This document shows positions 1 through 13,060 of a DNA stretch of 64,000 nt, one piece after another. Every line of letters starts with the position of its first letter. The stretch's first letter is position 1. The position numbers were made by a program, and so were the translations under genes. Below the pieces are notes generated by a model. It made no database searches. It was not told the origin of the DNA and worked only from the letters and a program-made list of their open reading frames with translations. This stretch comes from Dipteris shenzhenensis (taxonomy: Eukaryota > Polypodiophyta > Polypodiopsida > Gleicheniales). Location: the NCBI GenBank assembly GCA_047967505.1, contig CM106540.1, one strand, 5' to 3'.

Positions 1-90
1 TATTGTGGCATACACATTTGGGTGCACCTGGTATTTGGTGTGATTCTCTCTTGCAGGCACTAGCATTTGGGATTTCGCTTTATTTGCATC

Positions 91-1824
91 ATGGCATCCT
101 CTTCCATGTCTGAAAAGGAGTTTTTCAGCATTAAAAAGTTTGATGGGACAAACTTTTCTTTGTGGAAAGAACAAATAAGGGATGTGCTTATTCAAAAGAA
201 GCAGATTAAACCCTTGGCAGGTATTGAAGCTAAGCCTACGGATATGTCTGAGGATGATTGGAATGAGTTGGATGCATTAGCAAAGTCTACTATTAGAATT
301 CATCTTGCAAAGTTAGTTTATTTCACAGTAGTAAATGAGCAGACTACGGAAGATTTGTGGAAGAAACTGTGTGCCACTTATGAGAAGGAAACTGCCTCTA
401 ATAAAGTTTACCTCATGAAGAGGTTGTTTGAGCTGCAGATGAAGGAAGGGGTCTCCATTGCTTCTCACTTGAATGAATTCAATATTATTTTCAGCCAGCT
501 TCAGGCTCAAAAGATGAATTTTGATGCGGAGACTAAGGCAATCTTTCTCTTATGTTCATTGCCATGCTCATGGGATACCTTCCGTACAGCTGTCAGTAAC
601 TCTGCACCTGGTGGAGTACAGAAATTTGATGATGTTGTGGGTAGCTTGTTGGCCGAGGAGATTAGACGGAAGTCTATGGATGGCAACAAGCAGGATGCAG
701 CCTTAAATGTGCAAAGGGGTAGATCACAGTTCAGGGGGAAGTCCCAAGAAAGAGGGAAGTCTCGTAGCAAATCCAGGGCATGAAACATTGAGTGTTACCA
801 CTGTGGCAAGAAGGGCCATATGAAAAAGGATTGCTACAAGCTGAAAAGAGAGCAAAAGGATAAGAAAAAGAATGCAAATTGGGGTGCAAATCAAAAGGAA
901 GAGAGTCCAAGGGAGGACAAAGGAAAAGTGAAGATCGAGGAGATCAATGCAGTCACACATGATAGTGACAATGATGTTCTCTTCATGTCTACTTTATCTG
1001 CAGAGTTGCTTACCACTTCAGATGATGCATATTCCCAGGATTGGATTTTGGATTCTGGTGCTTCATTCCATGTTACTCCCCATAGGGAATGGTTCTCCAC
1101 TTATGATAGTGGAAAGACAGGTTGTGTGCATCTTGGAAATGACTATGCATGTGACATAGTGGGAGCAGGTGACATAAAGTTTTCTTTTGCAAATGGGTCT
1201 GCATTTGTTTTGAAACATGTGAGACATGTGCCTAAGCTGACCAAGAGTCTTATTTCAGTGGGTCAGCTAGATGATGCTGGTTTTCACACCACTTTTGGCT
1301 TTCAAAGTTGGAAAATTCAGAAGGGCTCTATGCTTTTGGCTAGGGGTGCCAAGTGTGGGACTTGGTATCCCTTACATGTATCAGGGGTATTTGATCATGT
1401 TGTTGCAATAACCGAGCAGCCAAGCACTTCTTTGTGGCATTGCAGGTTGGGGCACATGAGCCGGAATGGAATGAAACTCTTATGCCGTTTGGGTTATGTA
1501 CCACATTTGAGTTTCTCTGATTTTGAATTTTGTGAGCATTGTCTCTATGGGAAGCACACTAAATCAGCCCATAAAAGAAGGGGAAAGAAAGAGTTTGAAA
1601 AGCTTGATTTGGTGCATTCAGACGTATGTGGTCCCATGCCTACACGGTCATTAGGCGGGGCTGAATACTATGTGACATTCATTGATGATGCAACTAGGAA
1701 AGTGTGGGCTTATGCTATAGCTCGGAAGAGTGATGTGTTCCAGGTATTTCAGAAATGGCTAGCCTTGGTTGAGAATCAGTTAGGTAGAACACTTAAATAC
1801 CTACGGACTGACAATGGTGGATAG
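91..1824 (+). pseudogene. copia gag, protease and start of integrase (copy 1)
   Basis: Translation from the ATG at 91 gives a copia Gag (FDGTNFSLWKEQ near the N terminus, UBN2-type capsid region) followed by a CCHC zinc knuckle (CYHCGKKGHMKKDC), an aspartic protease (DSGASFHVTP), the GAG-pre-integrase zinc region (LWHCRLGHM, then CEHCLYGK) and the first integrase catalytic stretch (HSDVCGPMP, TFIDDATRKVWAY). A TGA at 781-783 replaces the Trp codon TGG of copy 2 just before the zinc knuckle, and a TAG at 1822-1824 ends the frame at the second integrase motif (RTDNGG). The starting ATG is chosen because copy 2 has the same start and context (ATGGCATCCTC). Gag packages the RNA, the protease cuts the polyprotein and integrase inserts the cDNA; none of this can work from this copy. 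Confidence 0.92.
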
Positions 1825-2684
1825 TATCTCTCTCATGACTTTCAGCATTTCTGTGATACACGTGGGATTAAGAGGGAGCTCACTTCCCCTCGTACTCCAG
1901 AGCAAAATCCAGTTGCAGAAAAGATGAACCGTACCATCAAGAAAGGTTGCAATGCATGCTTTCCAATGCAAGTCTTTCTGGTGGTTTTTGGGCTGAGGCA
2001 ATGAAGACTACAGTGCATGTGATCAATAGATCACCTAGTAAGAGTTTGGATGGTGGTATTCCTAAAGAGGCATGGAGTGGCAAGAATCCCTCTTACTCTC
2101 ATTTGCGTATATTTGGGTGTGAGGCATATGCACATGTGCCAAAAGAGCTTCGAAAGAAGCTAGATCTTGAGTCTAGGAAATGCATCTTTCTGGGTTATGG
2201 TGAAAGTGGAGAGATGGGCTATCGTCTCTGGGATCCAGAAGCAAAGAAGATCATACGCAGCCATGATGTGGTCTTCAATGAGAAGAAGATGCATAAGGCA
2301 CCCATGAGGGATGTGGAAATTAGGAGAATCACTTTCCAGGATGTGAATCCACCTGCATATGTTGATAGACAGCAAGCTGTCCATGCACCAAATGTGCAAG
2401 AAATGGTGCCACCAAGTACTCCCACAGGTATACAATCAAGGGTAGATGATGGATCATCTATTGGTGGAAATGATGAGCCAAATGTGGCTGATATGCAAAT
2501 GGGACAGCAAGCTGAAATGCCCTTGAGAAGATCATCTAGAGTGTCTAGACCACCTGATAGGTTTGTTCCAGGGGTAGACTATGTGATGCTTACTGATTGC
2601 GGGGAGCCTTCTTGCTACAAAGAGGCTATGATGCGTGAGGATCAACGCAAGTGGGAGTATGCTATGCAATCAGAGATCTTATGA
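1825..2684 (+). pseudogene. copia integrase C-terminal part (copy 1)
   Basis: After the TAG at 1822 the frame continues (LSHDF, then PRTPEQNPVAEKMNRT with the integrase glutamate), but one T is missing near 1938 compared with copy 2, which shifts the frame. From about 1947 the shifted frame reads the integrase end (INRSPSKSLDG, YSHLRIFGCEAYAHVPKE, RKCIFLGY) and the linker rich in Pro, Ser and Arg (RRSSRVSRPPDRF). Near 2670 a few bases present in copy 2 are missing and the frame breaks again before reverse transcriptase. These are ordinary decay lesions. Confidence 0.88.
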
Positions 2685-2730
2685 AGAATAAGACTTGGGA
2701 CTTGGTTTCTTTGCCACATGAAAGAAAGCA

Positions 2731-4137
2731 TTGCCATGTAAATGGGTCTACAAAATGAAGGTCACAGGTGATGATGTGCCTAGGTACAAGGCCCGTTTGG
2801 TTGCTAAAGGGTTCAAGCAAGAGAAGGGTGTGGACTTTGATGAGATATTCTCTCCGGTTGTAAAGATGACCACACTTAGATGCATGCTTGGACTAGTGGC
2901 ATCAGAGGATATGGAGCTTATGCAGATGGATGTCAAGACAGCTTTCTTGCATGGGGATTTGGATGAGGAAATTTACATGGTGCAGCCGGAAGGCTTTGAA
3001 GAAAAGGGCAAAGAGCATTTAGTTTGCAAGCTGAAGAAGAGTCTCTATGGTCTTAAGCAAGCACCTAGAGAATGGTATCAGAAGTTTGATGCTTTCATTC
3101 GGTCCCAGGGTTTTAGAAGGAGTGAAATTGATCACTGCCTCTACACTAAAAGGGCTAAGGATAATAGCCTGATAATCTTGGCACTATATGTGGATGATAT
3201 GCTATTGGCTAGCAAGAATACTTATGAGCTAGATGCATTAAAGGCCAAGTTGCATGAGGCCTTTGATATGAAGGATTTGGGATTTGCAAGTCATATTCTT
3301 GGTATGCGCATCACGTGTGATCAGAGTAGGAAACTCCTTTGGCTTTCACAAAAAGAGTATGTTACAAAAGTATTGCAGCGTTTCAATATGGAGGGGGGGA
3401 AGGCAGTGAGTACTCCATTGCCTCCATATGTGAAACTGAGTCATACAGATAGTCCCAAATCAGATGAGGAGAGGGCCAAGATGGCCAAGGTTCCTTATGC
3501 ATCAGCGGTTGGGAGTCTTATGTATGTTATGATAGCTACTAGACCAGACATTGCATTTGCAGTGGGCGTTGTTAGCCGGTATATGGCTAATCCAGGAAAG
3601 AGGCATTGGGAGGCAGTTAAGTGCATCATGAGGTACATGAAGGGTACCAAGGAGATGTGCATCTACTTTGGTAAAGGAGACATGCGTGTACTTGGGTACA
3701 CAGATTTAGACTATGCAGGGCATGTGGATAGTAGGAGATCCAAGTCTTCTGGTTATGTGTTCACCTTTGCAGGTGGTGTAGTGTCGTGGATGTCTCGTGC
3801 ACAGAATTGCGTGGCTTTGTCTACCACAGAGGCTAAGTATGTTGCAGCCACAGAGGGTTCCAAGGAGGCTATATGGCTTGATCGACAAGTGGGAGATTTG
3901 GGGATTCATACAGGTGTACCGACATTGCATAGTGATTCCATGAGTGCTATTCAGCTAGCACGGAATCCGGTCTTTCATGCAAAGACCAAACACATTGAGG
4001 TCAGGTACCATTTCATCAAGGAGGTACTTGAGGACAAGCGCATAGAGCTTGTCAAGGTTCATACAGATGATAACCTTGCAAATATGCTGACGAAGAGTCT
4101 ACCTAGTCACAGCGGTTTGAGTATTGTTGTGTATTGA
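2731..4137 (+). pseudogene. copia reverse transcriptase and RNase H (copy 1)
   Basis: A long open stretch encodes the copia reverse transcriptase: WVYKMKVTGDDVPRYKARLV at the start, QEKGVDFDEIFSPVVK, MDVKTAFLHGDL, SLYGLKQAPREWY and the catalytic YVDDML box. RNase H follows with GYTDLDYAGHVDSRRS, VALSTTEAKYVA and HIEVRYHFIKE. The frame upstream is broken by a one-base deletion near 2720 (ACATGAAAG against ACATGGAAAG in copy 2). A two-base insertion near 4107 changes the last residues. The catalytic boxes look unspoiled, but without an intact Gag-protease-integrase the copy cannot be autonomous. Confidence 0.9.
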
Positions 4138-4204
4138 TGGGCATTGGATAGTATGCTCACTAGTTGTTCTCTCTTAAAGGCACATTGTCCTTTAAGTGGC
4201 AGGT

Positions 4205-4375
4205 TGTGGGGGTTAAAGGTCACTGTGCCTTAACCCCAGTTATGTACAATACTCAAACACACATATAAATGAATGAAAAAGAAGATTAGGGTGGTTCTGC
4301 ACCCACCAAAACTTGTGTGGCTCTCTGTCTCTCTCTCTCCTTCTTCCATTCTTGCTTCCGTTGAGAGCACTCTCA
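4205..4375 (+). repeat. 3' LTR of copia copy 1 (171 bp)
   Basis: It begins TGTGGGGGTTAAAGG and ends GAGCACTCTCA, with TG...CA borders, and matches both 171-bp LTRs of copia copy 2. The stretch before it (TTTAAGTGGCAGGT) is the polypurine tract that primes plus-strand DNA. Next comes GATCACGCATTATAC, which is satellite sequence. Confidence 0.92.
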
Positions 4376-7300
4376 GATCACGCATTATACAACGTTTTTC
4401 CGGTAGTGATATGCACATCCACAAAAAAACACGCCCTTAGGTATGTTATCTGACCAAGTACTTATCAGATGGGTGTGCCTCTTTGAGAACATTTCAATAC
4501 CACCTAGGTTAAGGCGTAGGAAAAGTATTGTGGGAGTATTGTGCCCATCGGATATGCTTTGCATGATCAATCGAGCATTAATTACCATTTTTGCCTTAGT
4601 GTCATGCACATCCGTAAAAAACACGCTGCTAGGTATGTTATCCGATCAAGTACTTATGCGATGGGAATGCTACTTTGCATGTAAGTCAATTCCACCTAGT
4701 TGAAGGTGTGTGCAAAGTATTGTGCCCATCGGATATGCTTTGCATTGTCGATCAAGCATAAAACACCGTTTTTGCCTTAGTGTCATGTACAACCATAAAA
4801 AAACATGGTCCTAGGTGTGTTATTCAAACAAGTAGTTATCGGATGGGGGCTCCACTTTGCACCCAAATCCGTTTTGACTAGGTTGAGGTGCGTGTAGTGA
4901 TATGCACATCCACAAAAAAACACACCCTTAGGTATGTTATCTGACCAAGTACTTATCGGATGGGTGTGCCTCTTTGAGAACAATTCAATACCACATAGGT
5001 TAAGGCATAGGAAAAGTATTGTGCCCATCAGATATCCTTTGCATGGTCGATCGAGCAATAAATACCATTTTTGCCTTAGTGTCATGCAGATCCGTAAAAA
5101 AACATGCTGCTAGGTGTGTTATCCGATCAATTACTTATGTGATGGGAATGCCACTTTGCATGTAAGTCAAATCCACCTACTTGAAGGCGTGTGCAAAGTA
5201 TTGTGCCCATAGGATATGCTTTGCATTGTCAACCTAGCATAAAACACCGTTTTTGCCTTAGTGTCATGCACAACCATAAAAAACACGGTCCTAGGTGTGT
5301 TATTCAAACAAATACTTATTGGATGGGGGCTCCAGTTTGCACCCAAATACATTTCAACTAGGTTGAGGTGCATGTAAAGTATTGTCACCATCATATATGC
5401 TTTGCATGGTCAAGCACGAATTATACAACATATTTCCGGTAGTGATATGTACATCCGACCCAAAAAAACATGCCCTTAGGTATGTTATCTGACCAAGTAC
5501 TTATCGGATGGGTGTGCCTCTTTGAGAACATTTCAATACCACCTAGGTTAAGGCGTAGGAAAATTATTGTGCCCATCGGATATGCTTTGCATGGTCGATC
5601 GAGCGTTAAATACCTTTTTTGCCTTAATGTCATGCACATCCGTAAAAAAACACGCTGCTAGGTGTGTTATCCGATCAAGTACTTATGCGATGCGAATGCC
5701 ACTTTGCATGTAAGCAAATTCCACCTAGTTGAAGGTGTGTGCGAAGTATTGTGCCCATCGGATATGCTTTGCATTGTCGATCAAGCATAAAACACCGTTT
5801 TTGCCTTAGTGTCATGAACATCCGTTAAAAAACATGCTGCTGGGAATGTTATTCGATCAGGTACTTCTCAGATGGGCGCTTTACTTTTCATGCAAGTCCA
5901 TTTCAACTATGTTGAGGTGGGTGCAAAGTATTGTGACCATCGGATATGCATTGCATGGTCGATCACGCATTGTCCACCGTTTTTGCTGTAGTGATATGCA
6001 CATCCGCAAAAAAACACGCCCTTAGGTATGTTATCTGACCAAGTACTTATCGGATGGGTTTGCCTCTTTGAGAAAATTTCAATAATTCCTAGGTTGAGGC
6101 GAAGGAAAAGTGTTGTGCCCATCGGATATCCTTTGCACGGTCGATCAGCATTAAATACTATTTTTGCTCTAGTGTCATGCACATCTGTAAAACAACACGC
6201 TGCTAGGTATGTTATCCGATCATGTACATATGGGATGGGCACACCACTATGCATGTAAGTCAATTCAACCTATTTGATGGTGTGTGCAAAGTATTATGCC
6301 CATCGGACATCCTTTGCATTGTCGATCAAGCATGAAACACCGTTTTTGCCTTAGTGTCATGCACAACCATAAAAAAACATGGTCCTAGGTGTGTTATTCA
6401 AACAAGTACTTATCGGATGGGGGCTCCACTTTGCAGGCAACTCCATTTCAACTAGCTTGAGGTGCATGCAAAGTATTGTCACCATTGGATATGCTTTGCA
6501 TGGTCGATCACGCATTATACAATGTTTTTCCACTAGTGATATGCACATCCGCAAAAAAACACGCCCTTAGGTATGTTATCTGACCAAGTACTTATCAGAT
6601 GGGTGTGCCTCTTTGAGAAAATTTCAATACCACCTAGGTTAAGGTGTAGGAAAAGTATTTTTCCCATCGGATATGCTTTGCATGGTCGATCGAGCATTAA
6701 TTACCATTTTCCCCTTAGTGTCATGCACATCTGTAAAAAACACGCTACTAGGTGTGTTATCCAATCAAGTACTTATGCGATGGGAATTGCACTTTGCATG
6801 TAAGTCAATTCCACGTATTTGAAGGTGTGTGCAAAGTATTGTGACCATTGGATATGCTTTGCATTGTCAATCAAGCATAAAACACCGTTTTGGCCTTGGT
6901 GTCATGCACAACCATAAAAAAACATGGTCCTAGGTGTTTTATTCAAACAAGTAGTTATCGGATGGGGCTCCACTTTGCAAGCAACTCTGTTTCAACTAGA
7001 TTGAGGTGCATGCAAAGTATTGTCACCATGGGATATGCTTTGCATGGTCGATCACGCATTATACAACGTTTTTCCTAGAGCGAAAACTATTGCATGGTTG
7101 ATCACGTGTTATACAACGTTTTGCCTTAGGTTAAGGTGTAAGAAAATTATTGTTCCCATTGGATATGCTTTGCATGGTCGATCGAGCATTAAATATCTAT
7201 TTTGCCTTAGTGTCATGCACATCCGTAAAAAAACACACTGCTATGTGTGTTATCCGATCAAGTGCTTATGCGATGGGAATTGCACTTTGCATGTAAGTCA

Positions 7301-10300
7301 ATTCCACCTAGTTGAAGCGTTGTGCAAAGTATTGTGCCCATCGGATATGCTTTGCATTGTCGATCAACTATAAAACTCCGATTTTCGCCTTAGTGTTATG
7401 CACAACCATAAAAAAACACGGTCCTAGGGGTGTTATTCAAACAAGTACTTATCGGATGGGGACTCCACTTTGCACGCAAGTCTGTTTCAACTAGGTTGAG
7501 GTTTGTGGAAAGTATTGTCACCATCGGATATGCTTTGCATGGTCGATCATGCATTATACAACGTTTTTCCTATAGTGATATGCACATCTGTAAAAAAACA
7601 TGCCCTTAGGTATGTTATCCGATCAAGTACTTATGCGATGGGAATGCCACTTTGCATGTAATTCAATTCCACCTACTTGAAGGTGTGGGCAAATTATTGT
7701 TCCCATCGGATATGCTTTGCATTGTCGATGAAGCATAAAACACCGTTTTTGCCTTAGTGTCATGCTCAACCATAAAAGAACACGGTCCTAGGGGTGCTAT
7801 TCAAACAAGTACTTATCAAATCGGGGCTCCACTTTGCATGCAAGTCTGTTTCAACTAGGTTCAGGTGCGTGCAAAGTATTGTCACCATTGGATATGCTTT
7901 GCATGGTTGATCACGCATTCTACAACGTTTTTCCTGTAGTGATATGCACATCCACAAAAAAACACACCCTTACGTATGTTATCTGACCAAGTACTTATCG
8001 GATGGGTGTGCCTCTTTGATAACATTTCAATACCACCTAGGTTAAGGCATAGGAAAAGTATTGTGCCTATCGGATATGCTTTGCATGGTCGATTGAGCGT
8101 TAAATACCATTTTTTCCTTAATGTCATGCACATCCGTAGAAAAACATGCTGCTAGGTGTGTTATCCGATCAAATACTTATGCGATGGGAATGCCACTTTG
8201 CATGTAAGTCAATTCCACCTAGTTGAACGTGTGCAAAGTATTGTGCCCATCGGATATGCTTTGCATTGTCGATCAATCATAAAACACCATTTTTGCCTTA
8301 GTGTCATGCACCTCCGTAAAAAAACATGCTGCTAGGTATGTTATTCGATCAAATACTTCTTAGATGGGCTCTTGACTTTTCACACAAGTCCATTTCAACT
8401 ATGTTGAGGTGCGTGCAAAGTATTGTGACCATCGGATATGCATTGCATGGTCGATCACGCATTGTCCACCGTTTTTGCCATAGTGATATGCACATCCACA
8501 AAAAAACACGCCCTTAGGTATGTTATCTGACCAAGTACTTATCGGATGGGTGTGCCTCTTTGAGAACATTTCAATACCACCTAGTTTGAGGCATAGGAAA
8601 AGTGTTGTGCCCATCGAATATCCTTTGCATGATCGATCGAGCATTAAATACTATTTTTGCTCTAGTGTCATGCACATCCGTAAAACAACACGCTACTAGG
8701 TATGTTATCCGATCAAGTACATATGCGATGGGTGCATCACTATGCATGTAAGTTAAATCCACCACTATTTTGGCCTTAGTGTCATGCACAACCATAAAGA
8801 AACATGGTCCTAGGTGTGTTATTCAAACAAGTAGTTATCGGATGGGGGCTCCACTTTGCACAACTAGATTGAAGTGCATGCAAAGTATTGTCACCATCGG
8901 ATATGCTTTGCATGGTCGATCACGGATTATACAACGTTTTTCCTGTAGCGAAAATTATTGCATGGTTGATCAAACGTTATACAATGTTTTTCCTTAGGTT
9001 AATGTGTAAGAAAATTATTATGGTAGATCGAGCATAAATACCATTTTTGCCTTAGTGTCACGCACATCCGTAAAAAAACACACCGCTAGGGGTGTTATCT
9101 GATCAAGTACTTATGCGATGGGAATGCCACTTTGCATGTAAGTCAATTCCACCTAGTTGAAGGTGTGTACAAAGTATTGTGCACATCGGATATGCTTTGC
9201 ATTGTCGATCAACTATAAAACACCGTTTTTTGCCTTAGTGTCATGCACACCCATAAAAAAACACGGTCTTAGGGGTGTTATTCAAACAAGTACTTATCGG
9301 TTGGGGGCTCTACTTTGCACTCAAGTCTGTTTCAACAAGGTTGAGGTGCGTGCAAAGTATTGTCAGCATCGGATATGCTTTGCATGGTCGATCACGCATT
9401 ATACAACGTTTTTCTGGTAGTGATATGCACATCCACAAAAAAACACGCCCTTAGGTATGTTATTTGACCAAGTACTTATCGGATGGGTGTGTCTCTTTGA
9501 GAACATTTCCATACCACCTAGGTTAAGGCGTAGGAAAAGTATTGTGGGAGTATTGTGCCCATGGCATATGCTTTGCATGGTCGATCAGGCATTAAATACC
9601 ATTTTTGCCTTAGTGGCATACACATCTGTAAAAAAACACGTTGCTAGGTGTGTTATTCGATCAAGTACTTATGCGATAGGAATGCAACTTTGCATGTAAG
9701 TGAATTCCACCTAGTTGAAGGTGTGTGCAAAGTATTGAGCCCATCGGATATGCTTTGCATTGTCGATCAAGCATAAAATACTGTTTTTGCCTTAGTGTCA
9801 TGAACAACCATAAAAAAACACGGTCCTAGGTGTGTTATTCAAACAAGTACTTATCAGATGGGGTTTCCACTTTGCACGCATTATACAACGTTTCTCCTAT
9901 AGTGATATGCACATCTGTAAAAAAAACACGCCCTTAGGTATGTTATCTGATCAAGTACTTATGCGATGGGAATGCCACTTTGCAGGTAAGTCAATTCCAC
10001 CTAGTTGAAGGTGTGTGCAAAGTATTGTGCCCATCGGATATGCTTTGCATTGTCGAGCAAGCATAAAACACCGTTTTTGCCTTAGTGTCATGCACAACCA
10101 TAAAAAAAAAGCCCTAGCAGTGTTATTCAAACAAGTACTTATCGGATGGGGGCTCCACTGTGCACGCAAGTCCATTTCAACTATGTTGAGGTGCGTGCAA
10201 AGTATTGTCACCATCTAATATGCTTTGCATGGTCGATCACGCATTATACAATGTTTTTCTTGTAGTGATATGCACATCCACAAAAAAACAGGCCCTTAGG

Positions 10301-11257
10301 TATGTTATCTGACCAAGTAGTTATCGGATGGGTCTGCCTCTTTGAGAACATTTCAATGCAGCCTAGGTTAAGGCGTAGGAAAGGTATTGTGCCCATCGCA
10401 TATGCTTTGCATGGCCGATGAAGCATTAAATACCATTTTTGCCTTAGTGTCATGCACATCCGTAAAGAAACACGCTGCTAGGTGTGTTATCTTATTAAGT
10501 ACTTATGCGATGGGAATGCCACTTTGCATGTAAGTCAATTCCACCTAGTTGAAGTTGTGTGAAAAGTATTGTGCCCATCGCATATGCTTTGCATTGTCGA
10601 TCAAGCATAAAACACCATTTTTGACTTAGTGTCATGCACAACCATAAAAAAACACGGTCCTAGGTGTGTTATTCAAACAAGTACTTATTGGATGGGGGCT
10701 CCACTTTGCATGCAAGTCCATTTTAACTAGGTTGAGGTGCATGTAAAGTATTGTCACCATCGTATATGCTTTGCATGGTCAACCACACATTATACATTAT
10801 ACAAAAAAACATGCCCTTAGGTATGTTATTTGACCAAGTAGTTATCGGATGGGTGTGCCTCTTTGAGAACATTTCAATACAACCTAGGTTAAGGCGTAGG
10901 AAAGGTATTTTCCCCATCGGATATGCTTTGCATGGTCGATCAAGCATTAAATACCATTTTTGCCTTAGTGTCATGCACATCCGTAAAGAAACACGCTACT
11001 AGGTGTGTTATCTTATCAAGTACTTATGCGATGGGAATGCCACTTTGCATGTAAGTCAATTCCACCTATTTGAAGTTGTGTGCAAAGTATTGTGCCCATC
11101 GTTTATGCTTTGCATTGTCGATCAAGCATAAAACACCGTTTTTGACTTAGTGTCATGCACAACCATAAAAAAAGACGGTCCGAGGTATGTTATTCAATCA
11201 ATTACTTATGGGATGGGGGCTCCACTTTGCACGCAAGTCCGTTTTAACTAGGTTGAG
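4376..11257. repeat. Satellite array: ~182-bp monomers in a ~545-bp A-B-C higher-order repeat
   Basis: About 37 monomers in head-to-tail order fill the stretch. Each has a core close to ATCGGATATGCTTTGCAT, a run like CATAAAAAAACAC and a box like AAGTACTTATCGGATGG. Three subtypes alternate: A (CCTCTTTGAGAACATTTC), B (CCACTTTGCATGTAAG) and C (CTCCACTTTGCACGCAAG). Landmark GTATGTTAT boxes fall at 6026 (A), 6207 (B), 6389 (C) and 6571 (A), spacings of 181-182 bp, so the trimer is about 545 bp. A variant of C (ACTTTTCATGCAAG) occurs near 5885 and 8380. The trimer is interrupted by truncated A monomers near 7081 and 8949 and by A/B fusions near 7590 and 9920. Short open frames here are by-products of the repeat, not genes. 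Confidence 0.93.
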
Positions 11258-11551
11258 AAAATGTCCTAAAGCACAAAACAAATTACAACATTACTACTAA
11301 TAAACAATTTTTTGTTTTACAAACACAACAAATCCCATTGAGAAGACATCAGACATCATGTATAAAATAGAATCTAATACAATGATGTGTATGAACATGT
11401 ATACAACCATCAAAGTCCATGAAAATTACAATGGTACGGTCACACAGTGAGCCTATACATATCGAATACAAAAATGTATAATCAACTAGTGGTACCCAAT
11501 AAAAATCAATCTGATCAACTGATGATCCCAAAAAATATGATATGTAATGTG
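11258..11551. other. Junction between satellite and DDE transposon, no gene seen
   Basis: The satellite stops abruptly after ACTAGGTTGAG at 11257 and AT-rich unique sequence follows until the C-terminal coding part of the DDE transposon. I found no clear terminal inverted repeat or target duplication at this edge. It is probably the 3' untranslated part of the transposon. Confidence 0.4.
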
Positions 11552-12202
11552 CTACTCCTCAGGATCAGCTCTCATGCCAATAGTTGCAAGTATGCTCTCG
11601 TGATCCGCCACTGCAAGGCGCCATCGTGGAGTGGAGGTCGCCTTGCGAGTGCAAACATGACTCAAAGTAATCTTGATCCCAACAACAAGATGAGAATACA
11701 TGTATGCCTCCTGATCTGCCATGTACTCCTGGAACTCAATATAGCAACCACGCCTCTGTATCTGCTGAAAATAGTGGCCACCTACTATCATGCTATGAGC
11801 ATTGAAGTGCATCCCATGCCCATCCACTGTATCCTCATTCAGCACACTCTTCAGCATAGAGCATCGCAACAAGTAATAATCCACACCCTCCTCACTGCCC
11901 TCCAAAGCAATAACTGCGAAGATATCACCAATACGCAAAATATTTGTAAGCTGGTCATAATCTCTAGAGGAACTGAATCCCGCATCCTGATCATCATGTA
12001 CCTCCTCCCAAAGCTGGAAGGGAGAAAGCACTCGCCGTACCCATGGATCGGCCCATGGTATCATGGAGCACCCTCCCCAATCATCATCAATGCATGCAGA
12101 GCAAAAACATGCAAACTGTCGAGAAAAGATCGCGGGGTGAGACTCACCTATGCTCCTGATGGAATGGAAATCAAGAGTGCCAGACACAGAACGACAATCC
12201 AC
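11552..12202 (-). pseudogene. DDE transposase C-terminal segment (copy 1)
   Basis: An open stretch of about 216 codons starts near FHSIRSIGESHPAIFSR and contains FACFCSACIDDDWGGC, a compact group of cysteines that may hold zinc. Later comes YMYSHLVVGIKITLSHVC, matched in copy 2 by CVYSHLVRAIKFQMQPV, and the frame ends with DHESILATIGMRADPEE, matched by DLDMHEYILGCLG. Similar C-terminal ends are known to me only from uncharacterised plant proteins. The stop is therefore probably the native one. Confidence 0.62.
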
Positions 12203-12204
12203 TA

Positions 12205-13027
12205 GTGCCAGATAGCACTAGTGGATAAGTGCTGGGTGCACCACCACACCACATCATGTGCATCCTTGAAGCGATCGGCACTATGACGCAACTGGTATCG
12301 ACACAAAGCACGCTTCACGCAAGCACCTACACCATCGTGCTCTCCCTTACCGTGCCCTATCTCGAAGTAGCTCCATGTGATCAGAATGCCTGTCTCACGG
12401 TGCCATTTGCAGAACCAATAAAACTATCTAGCGGATTTGAACTGACCACCACATCCGTCTAACCAGATCCAGCGCCGCTGCCATGTGACACCATGATCCT
12501 TCAAGAAACTATCATGCAAAGTGAAGCAATGCTACACAAAATGGGCATCATGCGATCGATCATCACTAATGTAGAAGTGATACTCTCGCACAATGACGGG
12601 TGAGTCCATGGTGCTATCAATGCCATCCACATGAGCCTGTGCATGACAATAGCTAATGTGCACAAATATAGCAACCTGCAATATGGCATTGAAAAAAAAT
12701 ATGACTATTGAAATAATTCAATATAATGAGGGAGGGAAAAAATCAATAATCACACATCACCTGTTCGGAGAAATAATACTCCTATTAGATCTCATGCTAT
12801 GGTGCAAAGGTGTAATTCTCTGCAAAGTCCACCACTGAGACAACCACCCCTGTAGGAAATGTCCTCGAACATGCACGGAACTGACGATCCTCCCATTTCG
12901 CTGTGTGCGAGTGGCGTACATAGCGGTACAACTTCCCTCGAAAACTATCAATGAATACAACACGTGGTGTCTCCTTCCCCACAAGCTGAAACAACCTCCT
13001 CGACTGTGCACCACCATCTAATGTCAA
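12205..13027 (-). pseudogene. DDE transposase catalytic core (copy 1)
   Basis: The upper part reads KWEDRQFRACSRTFPTGVVV then SVVDFAENYTFAP; the Asp of DFAENY is the likely first catalytic acid. Farther on, across frame breaks, come WIWLDGCGGQFKSAR (second Asp) with one stop right after it, then SYFEIGHGKGEHDGVGACVK, which contains an acidic EHD group that could supply the last acid. Copy 2 has WVWLDGVTSQFKSS and NFFGSSHSKGEHDGCGVG. A DDE/RNase H-like fold is inferred from the spacing and order; I have not aligned it to a known structure. Confidence 0.68.
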
Positions 13028-13060
13028 GGTACTGTACTCATACTACTACCAACGAACCAT

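Larger units (their letters stand above)
1..4375 (+). mobile_element. Ty1/copia LTR retrotransposon (copy 1), 5' end outside window
   Basis: Gag, protease, integrase, reverse transcriptase and RNase H follow in the copia order and end in a 3' LTR at 4205-4375. The first 90 bases match the leader just before gag in the second copy of the family at 45198-51102, so the 5' LTR and about 1.4 kb of leader lie left of the window. The copy is dead: it carries stops, single-base indels and a short deletion relative to copy 2. The right flank is satellite sequence, so the element jumped into the satellite array. Its left target duplication cannot be checked here. Confidence 0.95.

Noticed and set aside
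4376-11257. Dozens of 60-120 codon open frames in the satellite
   Set aside because: They recur with the monomer period, in both strands, and drift with every indel. They are by-products of the repeat.
11447-12205. Plus-strand open frame of 252 codons
   Set aside because: It is the shadow of the transposase C-terminal segment on the minus strand, which carries the conserved motifs shared with copy 2.
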